Assembly: GCA_034509425.1 (NCBI GenBank)
Contig: JAVTVJ010000121.1
Location: 1,364,001 to 1,428,000, forward strand
Reading direction: 5' to 3'
Length of the DNA: 64,000 bases
From: Eopsaltria australis
Lineage: Eukaryota > Chordata > Aves > Passeriformes > Petroicidae
Numbering within the stretch: the first letter of the stretch is position 1; the number at the start of each line of letters is the position of its first letter. The position numbers and the translations under genes are program-made. Below are positions 36,606-49,404 of the stretch, piece by piece. The notes below the pieces were generated by a model. It had not been told where the DNA came from, searched no databases, and saw nothing but the letters and a program-made list of their open reading frames with translations.

Positions 36606-39600
36606 TTTGCTGTAAAAGTTGATAACTGTAATTGAGGAGAGGGTGTATTGGGCTGGTGAGGATGGTTAAGATAGGCTCGTGCAGATGTGACTGGTGACTT
36701 GCCAAACACTGGCTGCTGTGCCTGACTCCAGACAATTGAGACATTTGCTGCCTTGGTTCTGCAGTCTGAATCACCCAGGAACACAGTCTGATTAGAAGTT
36801 ACTGCCTGGCCTTCCCAGTGTTTAATTGCCCAGCTGGAAAATACCAGCAGAGACTACCTGCACAGTCAGGGCTTTGCCTCAGCCCAAACCTATAGAGAGG
36901 CACCATATATTCCAAGAGGAAGAGGAATTAAGAAGGGAGAAGAAGTCCAGTAGGAAGAATAACAAGGAAGAAAAGTTGCTTGTCCTGGAACTTTGTGTGA
37001 AACAAAGACAAATTGCAAGAAGCCCATCAGTTTTATTTCCTTTTTCAGGCATCTGTTGGTGGCTCAACACAATGCTCTGTACAACATGGTTCTTGCTGCT
37101 GGACACAACTTCCACAACCAATGCATTACATTTACCTTTGTTCTTCTGTGCTTTGTCAGCAAAAAGCTGAGAACAGCATTTCCAGTGGCTTTGGTTTGGT
37201 GGTTGTATTACTACCCCAAAGAGACAAATAGTAAAACTGAGAAAAGCGTGGGATTTTTTCCACTCAATTTTTCAAAATTCTAAAAGCATCATGAAATCTC
37301 TAGGCCAGCCCATAATCCTAAAGCTTTTAGAAACTTTCAGCAAAGTGCCCTCACCCAGAGAGATTCTGCAGTCTGTAGTATGAATTTTTCTTGAAAAGGA
37401 ATGGGGCCCCACTCTTTTCATGTTTGAAACTGCATGCTAGAAGGTTAGCTGGTAATTAGTCTTCCCAGAGTGGACATTGTAAAAACAAATCATCGAGTCA
37501 TTTGTTGCTGTTCTACCTAAGAACACAGTTAGTTAAAAGAGCCTCTTTGCTAAAACCCTGAGAAAGAGCTCAGGATGCTCTATGTGTTTTTACAGTAGAA
37601 ATCAACCAGCAATCCTGTTTTTTAGCAGAACATTGCACCAGCCCGTCTATAATACACATGCAGTTCACTACAAGGAAGAAAACAGGCTTGGTGTTTTCAT
37701 AGGAAAGAGCTACGAAGTGATTTTAAACACTGAGAAACAGTTTCTGCAGTGATTTTGTCATAGTTGTATTTAGGTCTCTGTAATGAAATATGAAATTAAC
37801 TTAAAACATTTATTAACTATGAAGTGGCTACAGATGCAGGAGATATGTGCATCTTTCTGTGTCTTTTTGAAAGGCATTGGGCAGTTGAAGCCCACTATCA
37901 TTTTCCCACTAGAGTGATCTGGAATAGAGTCATCAGCAAGGTTCACAAAAGGAAATCCAATGGGACTTGTGGAGTGTCAAATATTCCCTAAGGAAACTCC
38001 TGTAAGAGTCTATTTTACCGGTGGTATTTCCTGGGCATTTTTCCCCAGAAATATGTTTGTCCTTGGGAGGCAAATGCTGCAAGGGGAACACTGCTGGAGA
38101 GTCTGGGCTGCAGCAAAGACAGAGTAGGAATTGCTCTGGGTTTTGCTGCAGTCTCAGTTTTGGGCGTAGGTGGTTCTGTATATATTGGTGTGTTCAGAGA
38201 CCTGGCCAATTTAGGAGTCCTTAGGAGCAATGTAGCAGTGGCTTCCCGTGGCCTAAGGTGTGCAGTGTGCACTGTGGAGAAACATGGGAGAGATTCTCAA
38301 GAAAGGGTCTTGATCCAGTTTAGTTTCACACCAGGATAGAAGGGGCATGGTGCTCTCAGGAGCCTCCTCCTTACACCAGATGTGGCACCCCTGTGGTAAG
38401 GCAGCCCTGGGGCAATGCAGCATCGTGGGACCTTTCCTGGCTCTGCTCAGGAGCTCCAGGCTACTCAGGAACAACACACTGGTAGCTCTGTCAATGCCCA
38501 TTTCTTTGGCAACAATATGTTTTTCTCCTTGATTTCACGGCCATGTTTGTCTTTAAAATAGAATATGTATGCACGTGATGCTGGAGAAGAAGGCTGAAGA
38601 GTATTTGGTGACTTTTCTGGACTCCTTGGAATACTTGATTTGAATAGGGTCTGTCTACTTAGTCCCCATAGCTGGACAGTCTAGGATATGGCATCTCACC
38701 AGCCAGCTCTGAGCGAGAGCCACAATCTTCTCTGTGTGTGTGACTTAGTGGTGTCAGTGCCACTAGGCATCCCCTAGTGGGGAATGCTTTGGCCAAAATC
38801 CCTTATCTGCAGTTTCTTGGTGGGAGCAAAGAGTGCCTTTCCATTCAGCATCCTTCCCAGAAACCTGAGTGTTTGTGATGTTCAAAATCAAAAACTAAAA
38901 GGAGGCCTCTCTTGCCAGGCACTGACTGTGCTTTGAGATTAGATGTCAATTGCCAAAGACTGTGGGAGAGGTTTTGGACCAAAAGAAAGCAGAAAATAGC
39001 AGAAACTTCTCAGGAGATCCTGCCCTATGTCCCATCTTGTGGTATGCTTAGAGTAAGGAGAGAGAGAAAGGCAGTGGACCATGAGCTGAAGCCCCTTTGC
39101 AAGGGCAGAAACACATTTTCTTTTTGTTTGGTAGCAGGAGTGAGGTGTGCACAAACATCTTGCTAATTATGCTGTTCTAGGAAATGGGCACTCAGCCAGG
39201 CATACTAGAGCAGGGAAACCCCCAAAATTAAGTGAGTTAATACAAGCACCAGCCTCACCATGCAGAACCATAAGGGAGAAGGAGAGGGGCTAAGCAAGGT
39301 CACAAAAAATGATAAATTCTGTGAGAGCACATATACACAAGAGTATGAAGACTTCGACAAAAGCTAGTGGTGGATTGTTGTGAGGCCAATGCAGTTAAGT
39401 TCCTGCTTTGTAACATAGATAAATTGCCAAAGGAAACATTATCCAAACAGTTCTACTTCAAAGGCAAAATGACAAGCTTTGGGGAACTTGCGGTACTTTC
39501 AATCTGGCCAATAACCAAGTGTAAAGTGTAAAATATACATGTTTAGGAAGTAGGACACATGCCGTTCAAGACAGGCCTTTCCCATGCTCTCAGACCAGTG

Positions 39601-40471
39601 CAGCTTCATTTGATGTGCAAATGCATGATGTGTGATCTGTCCTGGCAATGTGCTGCCTGCCAGCAGCACAAACATTTCACAAGCACCCTTTTGGGTTACT
39701 CCAGCCTGCTGTGTGCACGGCCTCCTTGGCAACCTCTGCAGCTGGAGCTTTTCTTACAGTCTGTTGCTGTGGTGGTTGCACAATCAGGTTTATGTAGTGT
39801 ATCTCATCAAGAGACTCCAGGCAGTTAAAAACACCTTGAAAACATCCCAGAATTGCAGGATTTGATGTTAGATACTAGGATTAAATGACAGTATAAGGAA
39901 TGGTTACAGCAATGCCCTGCAGAACACATCAGTAATTGTTGACTCAGTTGATCCATAAGGCGATCCTTAAGTCGATCCTTAATTGTCCCAGCAGGTGTCC
40001 CAGCCTTCCTGGGCATTGGCAACTTCAGGGTATTACAGATGATGGCAAAGGCCCTCCATAATGTGTTTATAAATTTCACATTTAATCAGGTGAGAAAAGT
40101 GTTCCCTGGAGTGCTTCCTGGCGCTGCAGAAGCAGCCAAAAATACATGTGCTGTGCACAGTACCAGCCAGCCTCTGTTATTTGATGAACCCATGAAAAGT
40201 AACAGTGCAAATGCTCACCATGAAGAAGCAGTGAATTGTAGATGCAGTCTCCCTTCAGTACTGGCTTGAGTGGATTTAAATTTATGATATTAAAAAAAAT
40301 AGTTGTGGTCTTTAAGATGCAACCAAGGTCTAGAATACCTGTGCTAGTGGGATGAGGCAGACTTTTAGTGAGGGTTCAGGATGTGAACTCAGCTGGCAGA
40401 ACTGTTTCAGAATCAACCATTCTTAGGAACCAGGGGTATGCAGATGTGCTCTTTCTCCCTCTCTGACAGTA

Positions 40472-40497
40472 AGCTAAGGGACTTAGCTAAGGGACTT
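40472..40497 (+). repeat. 13-bp perfect tandem duplication
   Basis: AGCTAAGGGACTT is repeated twice head to tail. Confidence 0.9.
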
Positions 40498-43400
40498 ATG
40501 CAGCAGCTGTGGTGACTTACCCCAGTTGTACCAAGAGGCAAATCAGCCTTGTGCCTCTTCTCACTGTCTTTGGGACAGATTCTCAGTCCTGTGTGCATCC
40601 TCTGGGTCTAAGGCATAGATAATCATGCACTGAGCACTACCCAGTGCAGCAGCTGTGGCTGCACAGAAAACTTAACCTGCTCTGCACCACTGAAATGCCT
40701 GAAGTTGTGCTGCAGCCAGCTGTAATCATCTGTTACTTGTGTTAACCTGGAATTCCAGTGTGTCAAGTTCTGGTCCTCTGAGAAAAATTAGAAAAGTGCT
40801 TATTGAAACCAGCATCCCAGCACTTCACACTGTGCTGGGTGGGAGAGGGAAGTGGGACCCCAAGCCTCGAGCCTTAGTAATAGCATTTTCTAGCCACACT
40901 TTAGTCATGTGAGATTATACCACTATTCTCACTTTAGACTAATCTCTCCTTAGAAATGGCCCAACTTCATGCTAAAGTCCCACACTTGCTTCCGGAGTTC
41001 CTGAGCTTTGTCAGAGCCACACACAGTTCCCTGATACCTGTGCACTGTCAGTGGACACAGAAGATACAGTGAAGATACAGAAAGAATTATAGACTGTGTG
41101 TTTAATGAGGACAAAGGAGGAAGATGCGTTTTATGCAGCTGTAGTCTAATGTGCTGAGAGAAATCTGTTTGAATGGGTTGGGAATGCTGATGGCATCTAA
41201 TAGCCACAGAGGCTTTTCCTGCTTCCTGATAGATATAACACCGTGAATATCAGTCATTGTGGTATGAAGTTGTTATGAGAAAAATAACTTCCTGTGTTGA
41301 TGGACTTAGCATGCAGTAAATGGAGACGTATGGATGCAAATGTAAGGTGATAAATGTAGCTCTACAGAGCTCTAGGTGTTAACCATGCAGAGTCATAAGT
41401 AAAAAGTCCCGTGTATTGCTTGTCTTTGACTTCCTCTCTAGCTCAGCTGGTGCCCTGAATTCAATGTTTTTATGGTTCTTTTTATCTGGGACAGAATTGA
41501 GAAATAACAGGGTACTGTGACACACAGGGTCACTGCATATGTAAGGCAAGATGTTTCATCCTGGCATCTGCAGGGAGAAAGGGTATTCTCTGTAACAGGG
41601 CACCAATAAATGTGTGAATGCTATCCAGGTAGTATCAATATCCACTGCTTTGTCTGAAGGCCACAGAATTGAAACTTTTTGCCTTTCTTCACATCTTTTT
41701 CTAGAAGAAATGCACAATGAGTTCCAAACTCTCCCTTCCACACCTGTACACTTTTATTGATACATTCACTTTCACTGGCTGGAGCTCTACAGAGTGCTTA
41801 TTTACTGTGGACTACTTTGCTTATGTCACTAGAAGACAACACTCCTTGTTTTCAGTGGGTTCCAGAACAACCTTCCTTCCTTTGTTTTGCTTTCAGAAAA
41901 GGTCTCCATTGCTTGTGCCTGTGTGACTGCTGGGAGTGCTGAGACAGGTGCCAAGTGGGTCAGAGAGATGGGGAATATGGAAAGTGCTAATTGTCCACCC
42001 AAAGTCCCACGACAGAGTTGGCCATGCCACTAGTTAAATAGAAATAATACTCTGCTTAATATATACCTGATATTCCAGACTTTCAGGAACAGTACTCCTT
42101 CCTAAGAATGCAATTTCCTTCCTATTATTGAGTTTTATTCTCTTTTATCCCATCTATTTTAATCAGGGTACTTCATTGTGATTGCCTGTTGAGTGTTGAT
42201 TAAACCAACAGTATTATTCTGTGATACTGAGGTGTGACCAATTCTTGCCATACAATGAAGTGGCTTGGCCGTTTTAACTGAGTAGTTACTTTAGCTAAAT
42301 AGGCACCATTTCAAAAATGAATGCAGTTCCTGGCAGTGAAAGTAACCTGGAATAACGGCATTGCTTGAGGGAGAGTTGTATAGTACCTAGCCATTCGAAT
42401 TCAGTCTGTCCTTGTCCCATTTTAGCATTTTGAAATCAAGGATAAGTAGACTATCTCTCCATAAAAGATCTGAGTGTTAATTTAATAATCTCTGTGAAAC
42501 ATCTACTAGAGAAAGAAAAGGCATCGAGATTTTTAAAAACATTATCCAAAAATCAAGCTGTGATGCAGCAGTTTGCAAGGGTGCCCCACTGGTTTTGATG
42601 ACTTCAGACCTGCCCCAATAGCTAAACTTTATGACCATAAGGGTGAGGATGAACTTTGACTATGACCTAGATCTGCAATTCACAAGTGTTTTCATACAGC
42701 TGCAATAATATTCCAGAAAATGTAATTGGCCTTTTACTTCATTCACTTTTGCAAATGAAAATAAAGCTACTGTGAGAGCAGATCTTTTGCTAAGAAAATA
42801 TTTTTTTTAATATTTTTATAGCTCTATCAACAATAAAGGAGTCTCACAGTCTAAAGTCTTTCTCTAAACCTTTTTAATGGAAAAAACTTCATAGAAAATA
42901 TCCTTTTACTTTTTTAATAACATATAACTATATACATGATTAAAAACTGTAACAAAAAGCTGCAGGGACTGGAAAAATGTTTTGTTGGATCCATGCAGAT
43001 GGTATATCTAAAAAAAGGATTTCACAAATCCATGTACATCAAATGGAGCTGCAGTGACAGGGTTGAAAAAATGGCAACTCTATATTATTTACCTGAATGT
43101 ATTGGGAATAAAGCACAGACATACAAAATACACGAAAAGAATACAAAAGAGTACATGGTGTAAATGCTGTAAGCACAGGAAGTTTCTTTTTTAAGTAAAT
43201 AGGAGAAAAGAAGTAAAATCTCCTTTTCCACATTTTATATTGCAGTTTAAAAGATAACTAATCTCTTACTTGCTGTATTTTGTTTTTCTTCACTCTGACA
43301 TAAACTACAGTAGAAGTATATGGCATTTGAATTTAACAACTCAGGAATACTTTGATTTATCTCTGTGTCTGTGAAAGTACTGTCAGTTCTGAATAACGAC

Positions 43401-44530
43401 ATGTCTATGTATTGTTTAAAAACACATACACAGTATGACATGAGTTACAAAATATTGAGGGCCACCACGCTACAAAGTGCTGGAGACTCTTGTTCTGATC
43501 CAGCAGTATGTTGGAGGACACATACAACTTAAAATCTAAGAGGAATTCCTCAGAGACTAAAGAAAGTTAAGAACATACAGAAGTTATTTTCTGATCAGGG
43601 CTGGAGTTTTCAACAGTTCGTAGCATAGACTCTGCAGCTAGGAAAGCTTACACTGAGGCTGTAATTCTGTCCTTACACCCCAGATCATGTAGCTATACTG
43701 TGTGGATGATTTACTGTACTTCTAAAATAGATTTTCTTAATTCTAAGTTAAAACATGAAATGAAACCTCTTTTTAAAAAAATCTGAGGAATTGATGAGCT
43801 CTGTAGCTGGAAAAAAAGAAAGAGATAGTGTTTAGTTTGTCAGTGATAGATTTGGAAAGATTCTATAGGCAGCAGGTGACAGGCTTTAAACACCTCACTT
43901 CTGAAAGAACTTGTTCATATTTTTGTCCTGGGCCAAAAAAACCCAAACATAATTGAAAACTCAGTACCAGCCAGTAACATCACCTGAGGTGCACAAGCAT
44001 GGTGAGGATGGCAAGACATCATTTACTAAAAGCTGTAACAAGTACTTAATGATTCCCAGTGTAATCACAGGCAGTTTAATAGCAGACAAATAAATGGAGC
44101 CTGTGCGTGCATATATTTGTTTAAAAAAAGAAAAAAGGTGAAAGCAACAACAGTAACAACAACAACAAAACTAGACAAGCAGTGAAAGCTAAAATATTCT
44201 GTGAAGCCTTGGAATCTGTTCCTGTTCTCGTTAACACCCACCCACCCAACCTGTCTGGCCTTGCTCTTTTGGCAGGCAGGTAAAATCCGTTCAAGTTCCT
44301 GTAAGTGAAGGAGGACTTTTTGCTCATAGCAAGACATAAAGTAATTAGGAAAATAAGCTTTGAAATCCAAATTGCTGTGAGCCATGAAAGCCACATCTCA
44401 CTGATAAGTATTTGGCTTTCATTGCCCATGTAGCAGATTGATTCCCTCCCCAGTCTGACCCCATTATGTGGGCATGCTAATTGGAAAGTTGCCACTATAC
44501 CAGGTTTAGGGCCATTACCATTCAGACTCT

Positions 44531-44536
44531 TTTATT
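44531..44536 (-). promoter_or_regulatory. ALDH1A2: Candidate poly(A) signal AATAAA, distal
   Basis: A canonical hexamer on the minus strand in the context TTAAAAAATAAAAGAG, about 475 nt after the stop. No strong GU-rich downstream element is obvious, so use is uncertain. Confidence 0.35.
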
Positions 44537-44685
44537 TTTTAAGAACATCAATGATACTTGTTTGTGTTTTTCATTGCTAGTGTTTTGGGTAAAATCTGGC
44601 TTGTGGAGCCCTGATTGAAATTACAATGTCAGTACAAGGCAGGTCTGTTTGAGAAGGCAACCTGAAAGCAGTAAGACTTATTTTG

Positions 44686-44691
44686 TTTATT
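44686..44691 (-). promoter_or_regulatory. ALDH1A2: Candidate poly(A) signal AATAAA, middle
   Basis: A canonical hexamer on the minus strand in the context CTTAAATAAACAAAATAAG, with a second near-match just after it. It lies about 320 nt after the stop codon. Confidence 0.35.
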
Positions 44692-44926
44692 TAAGGAAGA
44701 GATAAATGTGTGTGTGCATGCATTTGCATTTAACAGTTTTATAGCTGGAACCATTATTAAATGATGCCCAGTAGCAATTTTATCTCAGTATGATTTGTTT
44801 TATAAAGATGTAACGATTCTCAGGAGTTTTATGAAAACATGCAGAGTTGGTTTGCATTACGTACGCAGTTATGTGCCCAGTATATATGTTGCAACTTAAT
44901 TTTTAAATATATATTGTGTAACACTT

Positions 44927-44932
44927 TTTATT
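44927..44932 (-). promoter_or_regulatory. ALDH1A2: Candidate poly(A) signal AATAAA, proximal
   Basis: A canonical hexamer on the minus strand, 77 nt after the ALDH1A2 stop. It is very close to the stop, so it may not be used. Confidence 0.25.
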
Positions 44933-45008
44933 CCTGAGTGCTGGTCTCCATAAGGAATAGAGAAGGTGGCATCACGTGCTCTTCTGCACAACACGGTCCT
45001 TTGTCATT

Positions 45009-45081
45009 TTAGGAGTTCTTCTGAGGGATCTTTATTGTCACAGTTTTAACTTCAGAATATTCTCTCAATCCACATTCACCC
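45009..45081 (-). CDS. ALDH1A2: ALDH1A2 exon 13, terminal coding exon (residues 495-518 and stop)
   Basis: The first base completes Met495, then GECGLREYSEVKTVTIK, then IPQKNS and TAA (stop at 45009-45011). The C-terminal strand takes part in dimer and tetramer assembly. The REYSEVKTVT-IPQKNS ending fits ALDH1A2 (ALDH1A3 ends in GDKNP). Residue 498 is Cys where the human protein has Phe and relatives have Tyr (recalled from memory). The acceptor ends gttctttag. The exon carries an AATAAA hexamer within its coding sequence (45031-45036 on the complement). The stop is followed directly by the 3' untranslated region. Confidence 0.97.
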
Positions 45082-48000
45082 CTAAAGAACAAATTGTAGC
45101 ATCAGCTTATACCAGGTATTGTTGAGCAAAAATCTGCAAAGTGATTTCTTGATAAGATATAACCCAAAACTGCAGTTCAGTTTAGGTCAGAAGAACAATG
45201 GATGGCTTCAGAATTTGATAAGGACATACAGAACATTAAACCCAGAAATACTCACTGTCTGTTGATGGAGCTTTTGGGAGTGAATTGATGTTCTCTGTCC
45301 TTCCTAGACCTTGAAAATGTCCAAACACCAAGACCTACCCCACTGGCCACTGAAAGTACTGTTTATATTTGCACTCAGGAAAGGGAAGGTCCACACTGAG
45401 CTCAATGAAAAATGAACTATTCACAAGCATGGATAAAGATGAACTTGACTCCTAACCTGCTGATCTTTTCTCCCTAGCAAAACTCCCTAGAAATCACCAT
45501 TTGCACATTATGTGGAAGAGGGTTCAGCTTGCTCAGATTCCCTGCAGAATTCCTTGTTTTGTCCAGGCACAGGACCTTCCATAAGATCCTCCATACTGCC
45601 AGAGACCAGGCACTTTCTAGGTCCCAGTCATCTGACACATGGCTCTGAGGGGTACAGGTTCTGCTTTGGAGAGACTATGCTTAAAACTGGGTGTTTCTGA
45701 ATGCTATTAACACTTTGTTTTAGTCAGCTGCAGCCTGGCTCATCTCTTTGGCCGCTTTGGCTGAGGTTTAGAGGGGATGTTGCATGGCTTCCTGGGACTT
45801 ACGCTTATCTTCTCTGAAGTACACGTATTTCCATTTTCCTGTGCCTATTTTGAGTAATGGAGAAGTCTCTTTATGTCATTAGTTAAGTTATAATATGTCT
45901 TCCAGCTGCTGTGTATGTAAAGCAAACACTGTCCCCACCTCAAAGCAGATACAGTCCAAGACTGGAAGTAGAATATCTTTTCCATATTAACTCAATGAGG
46001 ATTTTTTTTTCAGGAGCTCTTACAAACGTTTGTTTCTTGGTTGATTTTTTATCCCCACCCCTAAGACACACACAATATTGCTCTATTACTTGTATTAAAA
46101 TGTAGAACATGCTGGCATGGATATGATATTAGCATGTTTACTATTTGACACTGCCTCCCCTCTGGATTCTCCTGAGCTAGACTTAATGCCAACCAAACCA
46201 TAAAGAATATTTCAGAGGAATTCCTCAGAACCTCCTTCTAATAAGCATTTCAGAATGGAGTGAGAGGCAATTAAACCCCTCTGCAGGCCCCCAGTGTTGC
46301 ATAACCCATTTTGTATGTACTTCTACACTGCAGATTTTACACAAAATACAACATTGGGGTGAAACTCCTATAACCTTCCTTGGAAAGTTAATTCATTTGA
46401 GCAGAAATACCAGTATTTACCAGCCAATATCACTTAATCTGCAGTTTTGAAAGCTGATGTGCCTATTGGCTTGGTAAGCCTTATATGTGATATAGTGGTC
46501 GGTATTTAAGGGATACAGCAGGCTGATGATTCAGTAGGCAGTTTTAAGATTTACCTGAGTCTAAGTACCTGCAAGCAAATATTAGTGAAGACTTTTTTAT
46601 GTGTGAAAGGTTCCCATTGTTCTGGACCACACCCAGCTTTCAGTAGAAAGTGGTGGATTTGTCTCCAAAGAATGACCAAAAACTTCAGCTGTTTATCAGA
46701 AGCATTTCCTTAGGACTCAGTGGAAGCTGTCACCAGGAGCTGCTTGGAGCCCAATAACTAATGCTGGTAAGTGTGTCTCTGTGGAAGTTTCTGGATTCAG
46801 CAGGGCTCCTGTGTAGCTCCAGACACCCATTGGACACATTTTTGCAAGCCAATAGATAACCCAGCTGACAGCAGGCAGTGACTTTATGTATGTTCCAAAT
46901 GCCACTTGATCTCTCATCTTGGTCTGCCCAACAAAAACAGACGCATTTATTGTCTGTTTCTTCAGCCCATGGCTTCAGGGCTTTACACGTTGGTTTTCTG
47001 GTCAATAGTTTGGAAATGGACAATTGTGATGAATTCTAAGGCAAGTATTTTTCAAAAGTTAAAAAACTGCACTTGCTGAATAGGAAGATGGGTTATGCCA
47101 GACAATTAGAGCAGAAGAGTCAGTGTATGTTCAATTAAAGGGCTCAATTGTCCCCCCAGCCTGATGCAGGGAGAAAAACCATCCTGTCCTATGGCCACTC
47201 TGGGTCTTCTGGGATTGCAGTTTGGTACCAGAGTGAGAACAAAGGTTGTGTCTGTGAAAAGGAAGGAGCCCGTGGGTCAAACCTGCATGGTGCTGTCCCT
47301 TGGTTGTGTAGGTGTGAGGGAAGGGGAACAAAATGCTTTTTAAGAAGAAATATTACATATTCTCTTCCCTCCTCAGTCCAAGAGAGAAAAAAGATAAGGG
47401 AAGGAATTACAACTCCAAGCCATTCTCCTGCTTGCACTTGTTTTTTGGAATGTAGGTGTGCACTGTTGTATCTCAGAGCTATCCAGACAGTAACAATTCC
47501 TGTGACATTAAAGGAGAGTTCTAAGTAGAATGGCACTTCCTTCCCTTGAAGATACTTGGACAGAGGCCAGAATTCGGGGGAGCTCTAGTATAAAATGGCC
47601 CCATGTGGCTATCTCGGGTGAATCACCCAATTTTTAGTTACAGGAGTTACATTTTACATCTCCCAGGTTGTGATAAGAAGCTTTAAAGAAATATGAATGG
47701 AAAAAACCCCAAATCCATGTCTTCCAGACCCCTTCAAGGAGATAAGAATATTGTAAGTTGTCTTAATGCAATCAGAAATCACCTGCATTGTGTACATGAG
47801 TTCTGGTTCTCCACCAGGATGTACATACCGTGCTATATTTTGTGGGAGTGTAAAATGAGTATAACAGTTCTCAGCTTTGGGTTGATTTTCTGTCCATGTG
47901 GGATGAAAACCCATGAATTTAAATGCAGGACCAAAACAAGTCCCAGATAAAGCAGTGCTGGCACAAGCAGCCCAGTGGCCCAGTTATGATCTGGCTGTAA

Positions 48001-49329
48001 CATGGTGTCACCTTAGCAATGACACATTTATGTGTAGACACTTTTTCTTTTTTTTCTTTAACTGCCCAACTCAACATTATTTATGCTGTAAAATGTATCC
48101 CTTAAAAACAAGAATGTAGGAAACTGGCATTTTAATAAAAAGTATGCAGGTATTAATGCAGGGTGGAGGAGGTGAATTAAAAGGTGATATCTGATCAAAG
48201 AGGTTCTGAAAGGAGTAGAATAATTACTTATAGGTAGGTTTGCAGGCATCTTTGTGAGATGGAGATTATTGCCATTCCAAACATTTATTGTTTATGATGA
48301 ATACTTTCAAAGCTGTACTGGGAATCAAGTGTGCAATTACTGTAGATTTTTCCATGAAAGCTGGGGTGCTGCCTGGGTTTCCCCCCTTCCAAGGGCTCTG
48401 CAACATTGATATGTGAATATTTTACTTGCACAGTTTAACCTCCCTGGAGTCAGTGGGGTCACCCCTGGGTGTCAGGTTACTCATGTGCTCTATCGAGCTT
48501 AGTAGTTTTAGAATATTTTCACAGTGATAAGAGTTAGATGACCTGACATATTTATGCCAGTGTGAGATCACCTCATAACTCATGAATGTGAATAGTATGA
48601 ATGTGTTATTCAAAGTACTCCCTAACGAGGGAAAATACTTCAGACTACATAGAGCTTATTTTATAGATCAAGTTGTATACTTCAACATATTTAAAGTTTT
48701 AAAGAGTTTGACCTTACTTCAGTTTTACTGCTGAGTTTGCCATTAGCCATAAGCTATTTTGAAAACTTAGGTGAGACATATCTGGTACACATGCCTCCTG
48801 CACAGAAATTAATTGAATCCTTGGTATGTAACCAATCTGGGACTGATGCAATTGCAAAACTTCCTTGTGATTGTAATGAGAATGAGAAACTGGTAAGACT
48901 TTAAATTGGGTACATGGGACAATATTTGAGTGTGGAGCTCCATTTCAAAATATTTGGCATTAGTGCGAAATGAAATAAGAAAGCTTTATAATGACAAGTG
49001 GTTTTCTTCAAAGGGATGTAAACATATTTGTTTCCTTCTCTATGCCTGATTTCATTGTTTAAAAATCCGCAACCTGATAACTTTTTTATAAAATTCAAAT
49101 GCACATACATTAATAAATATAGTGAAAACTGAAGAAACAAAAGACTAGCAAGAGAGGCATAATACGTAGCAAAACAACTCTGAAACAAGTACACCAAAGG
49201 TCACCTTATATTATGTCCTGATTCTCAGGTTGGAATATTTATGCATCTTAATTTGCATGGAAGCATGCACTATTGTTTATTAAGTTGTAGACTTGAAAAC
49301 AATTTAGAAAACAGCAGTGTAATACTTAC
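45082..49329 (-). other. ALDH1A2: ALDH1A2 intron 12 (4.2 kb)
   Basis: This phase-2 intron separates the last two coding exons. It is mostly unique AT-rich DNA. One old SINE/L2-type tail is visible near 45895-45970 on the minus strand. Overlapping opposite-strand open frames at 47148-47536 (126 and 115 aa) lie in a more GC-rich stretch and resemble nothing known. Confidence 0.85.
45895..45970 (-). mobile_element. Old SINE/L2-type 3' tail fragment
   Basis: The complement reads 'gtcttggactgtatctgctttgaggtggggacagtg' in two overlapping parts. This resembles the common amniote repeat tail 'agactgtaagctctttggggcagggactgtct'. The match is about one short block with several substitutions, so the family is uncertain (MIR-like SINE or L2 3' end). 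It lies inside intron 12. Confidence 0.5.
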
Positions 49330-49404
49330 ATCTCTCTCCCATTGCCAGACATTTTGAATCCTCCAAAAGGACTTTGGGCATTTAAGGCATTGTAGCAATT
49401 TATC
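49330..49404 (-). CDS. ALDH1A2: ALDH1A2 exon 12 (residues 470-494 and two bases of codon 495)
   Basis: The first base completes Trp470, followed by [16 protein letters not shown], then KMSGNGRE, and two bases of Met495. The segment [14 protein letters not shown] contributes to the substrate tunnel, and [12 protein letters not shown] is a strongly conserved ALDH motif near the tetramer interface. The acceptor ends cctgttacag and the donor is gtaagt. At 75 nt it is the smallest exon here and was found by translation of the complement rather than by an ORF. Confidence 0.97.

Larger units (their letters stand above)
35626..44509. other. AT-rich 3' flank of ALDH1A2, no gene recognised
   Basis: No supported gene. 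The zone 42780-43300 is particularly AT-rich and might include the distal end of the ALDH1A2 3' UTR. The 13-bp tandem duplication at 40472-40497 is the only repeat besides the 36584 copy. The Leu/Phe-rich minus frames at 44065-44495 arise from a CAA/AAC-rich patch (about 44140-44170). Confidence 0.6.
44510..45008 (-). other. ALDH1A2: Probable ALDH1A2 3' untranslated region (proximal part)
   Basis: The stretch directly after the stop codon must be transcribed as 3' UTR. Its true end cannot be fixed from sequence. Three canonical AATAAA hexamers on the minus strand lie about 77, 320 and 475 nt after the stop. The lower boundary given is about 20 nt beyond the third hexamer. In mammals this UTR is longer, so a more distal end, for example in the AT-rich zone at 42800-43300, is also possible. 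Confidence 0.5.

Noticed and set aside
44065..44495. Two minus-strand ORFs of 109 and 124 aa ending in Leu/Phe runs
   Set aside because: The hydrophobic runs come from a CAACAA-rich simple patch and an A-rich tract read on the complement, and there is no homology.
1..45008. Neighbouring genes known near ALDH1A2 in other vertebrates (AQP9, LIPC, POLR2M, CGNL1)
   Set aside because: No exon of any of these was recognised. AQP9 and LIPC lie on the 5' side of ALDH1A2 in human, outside this window.
47148..47536. 126-aa plus and 115-aa minus frames in intron 12
   Set aside because: They are mutually overlapping, lie inside an intron and have no recognisable domain or splice junction. The openness is explained by a local rise in GC.
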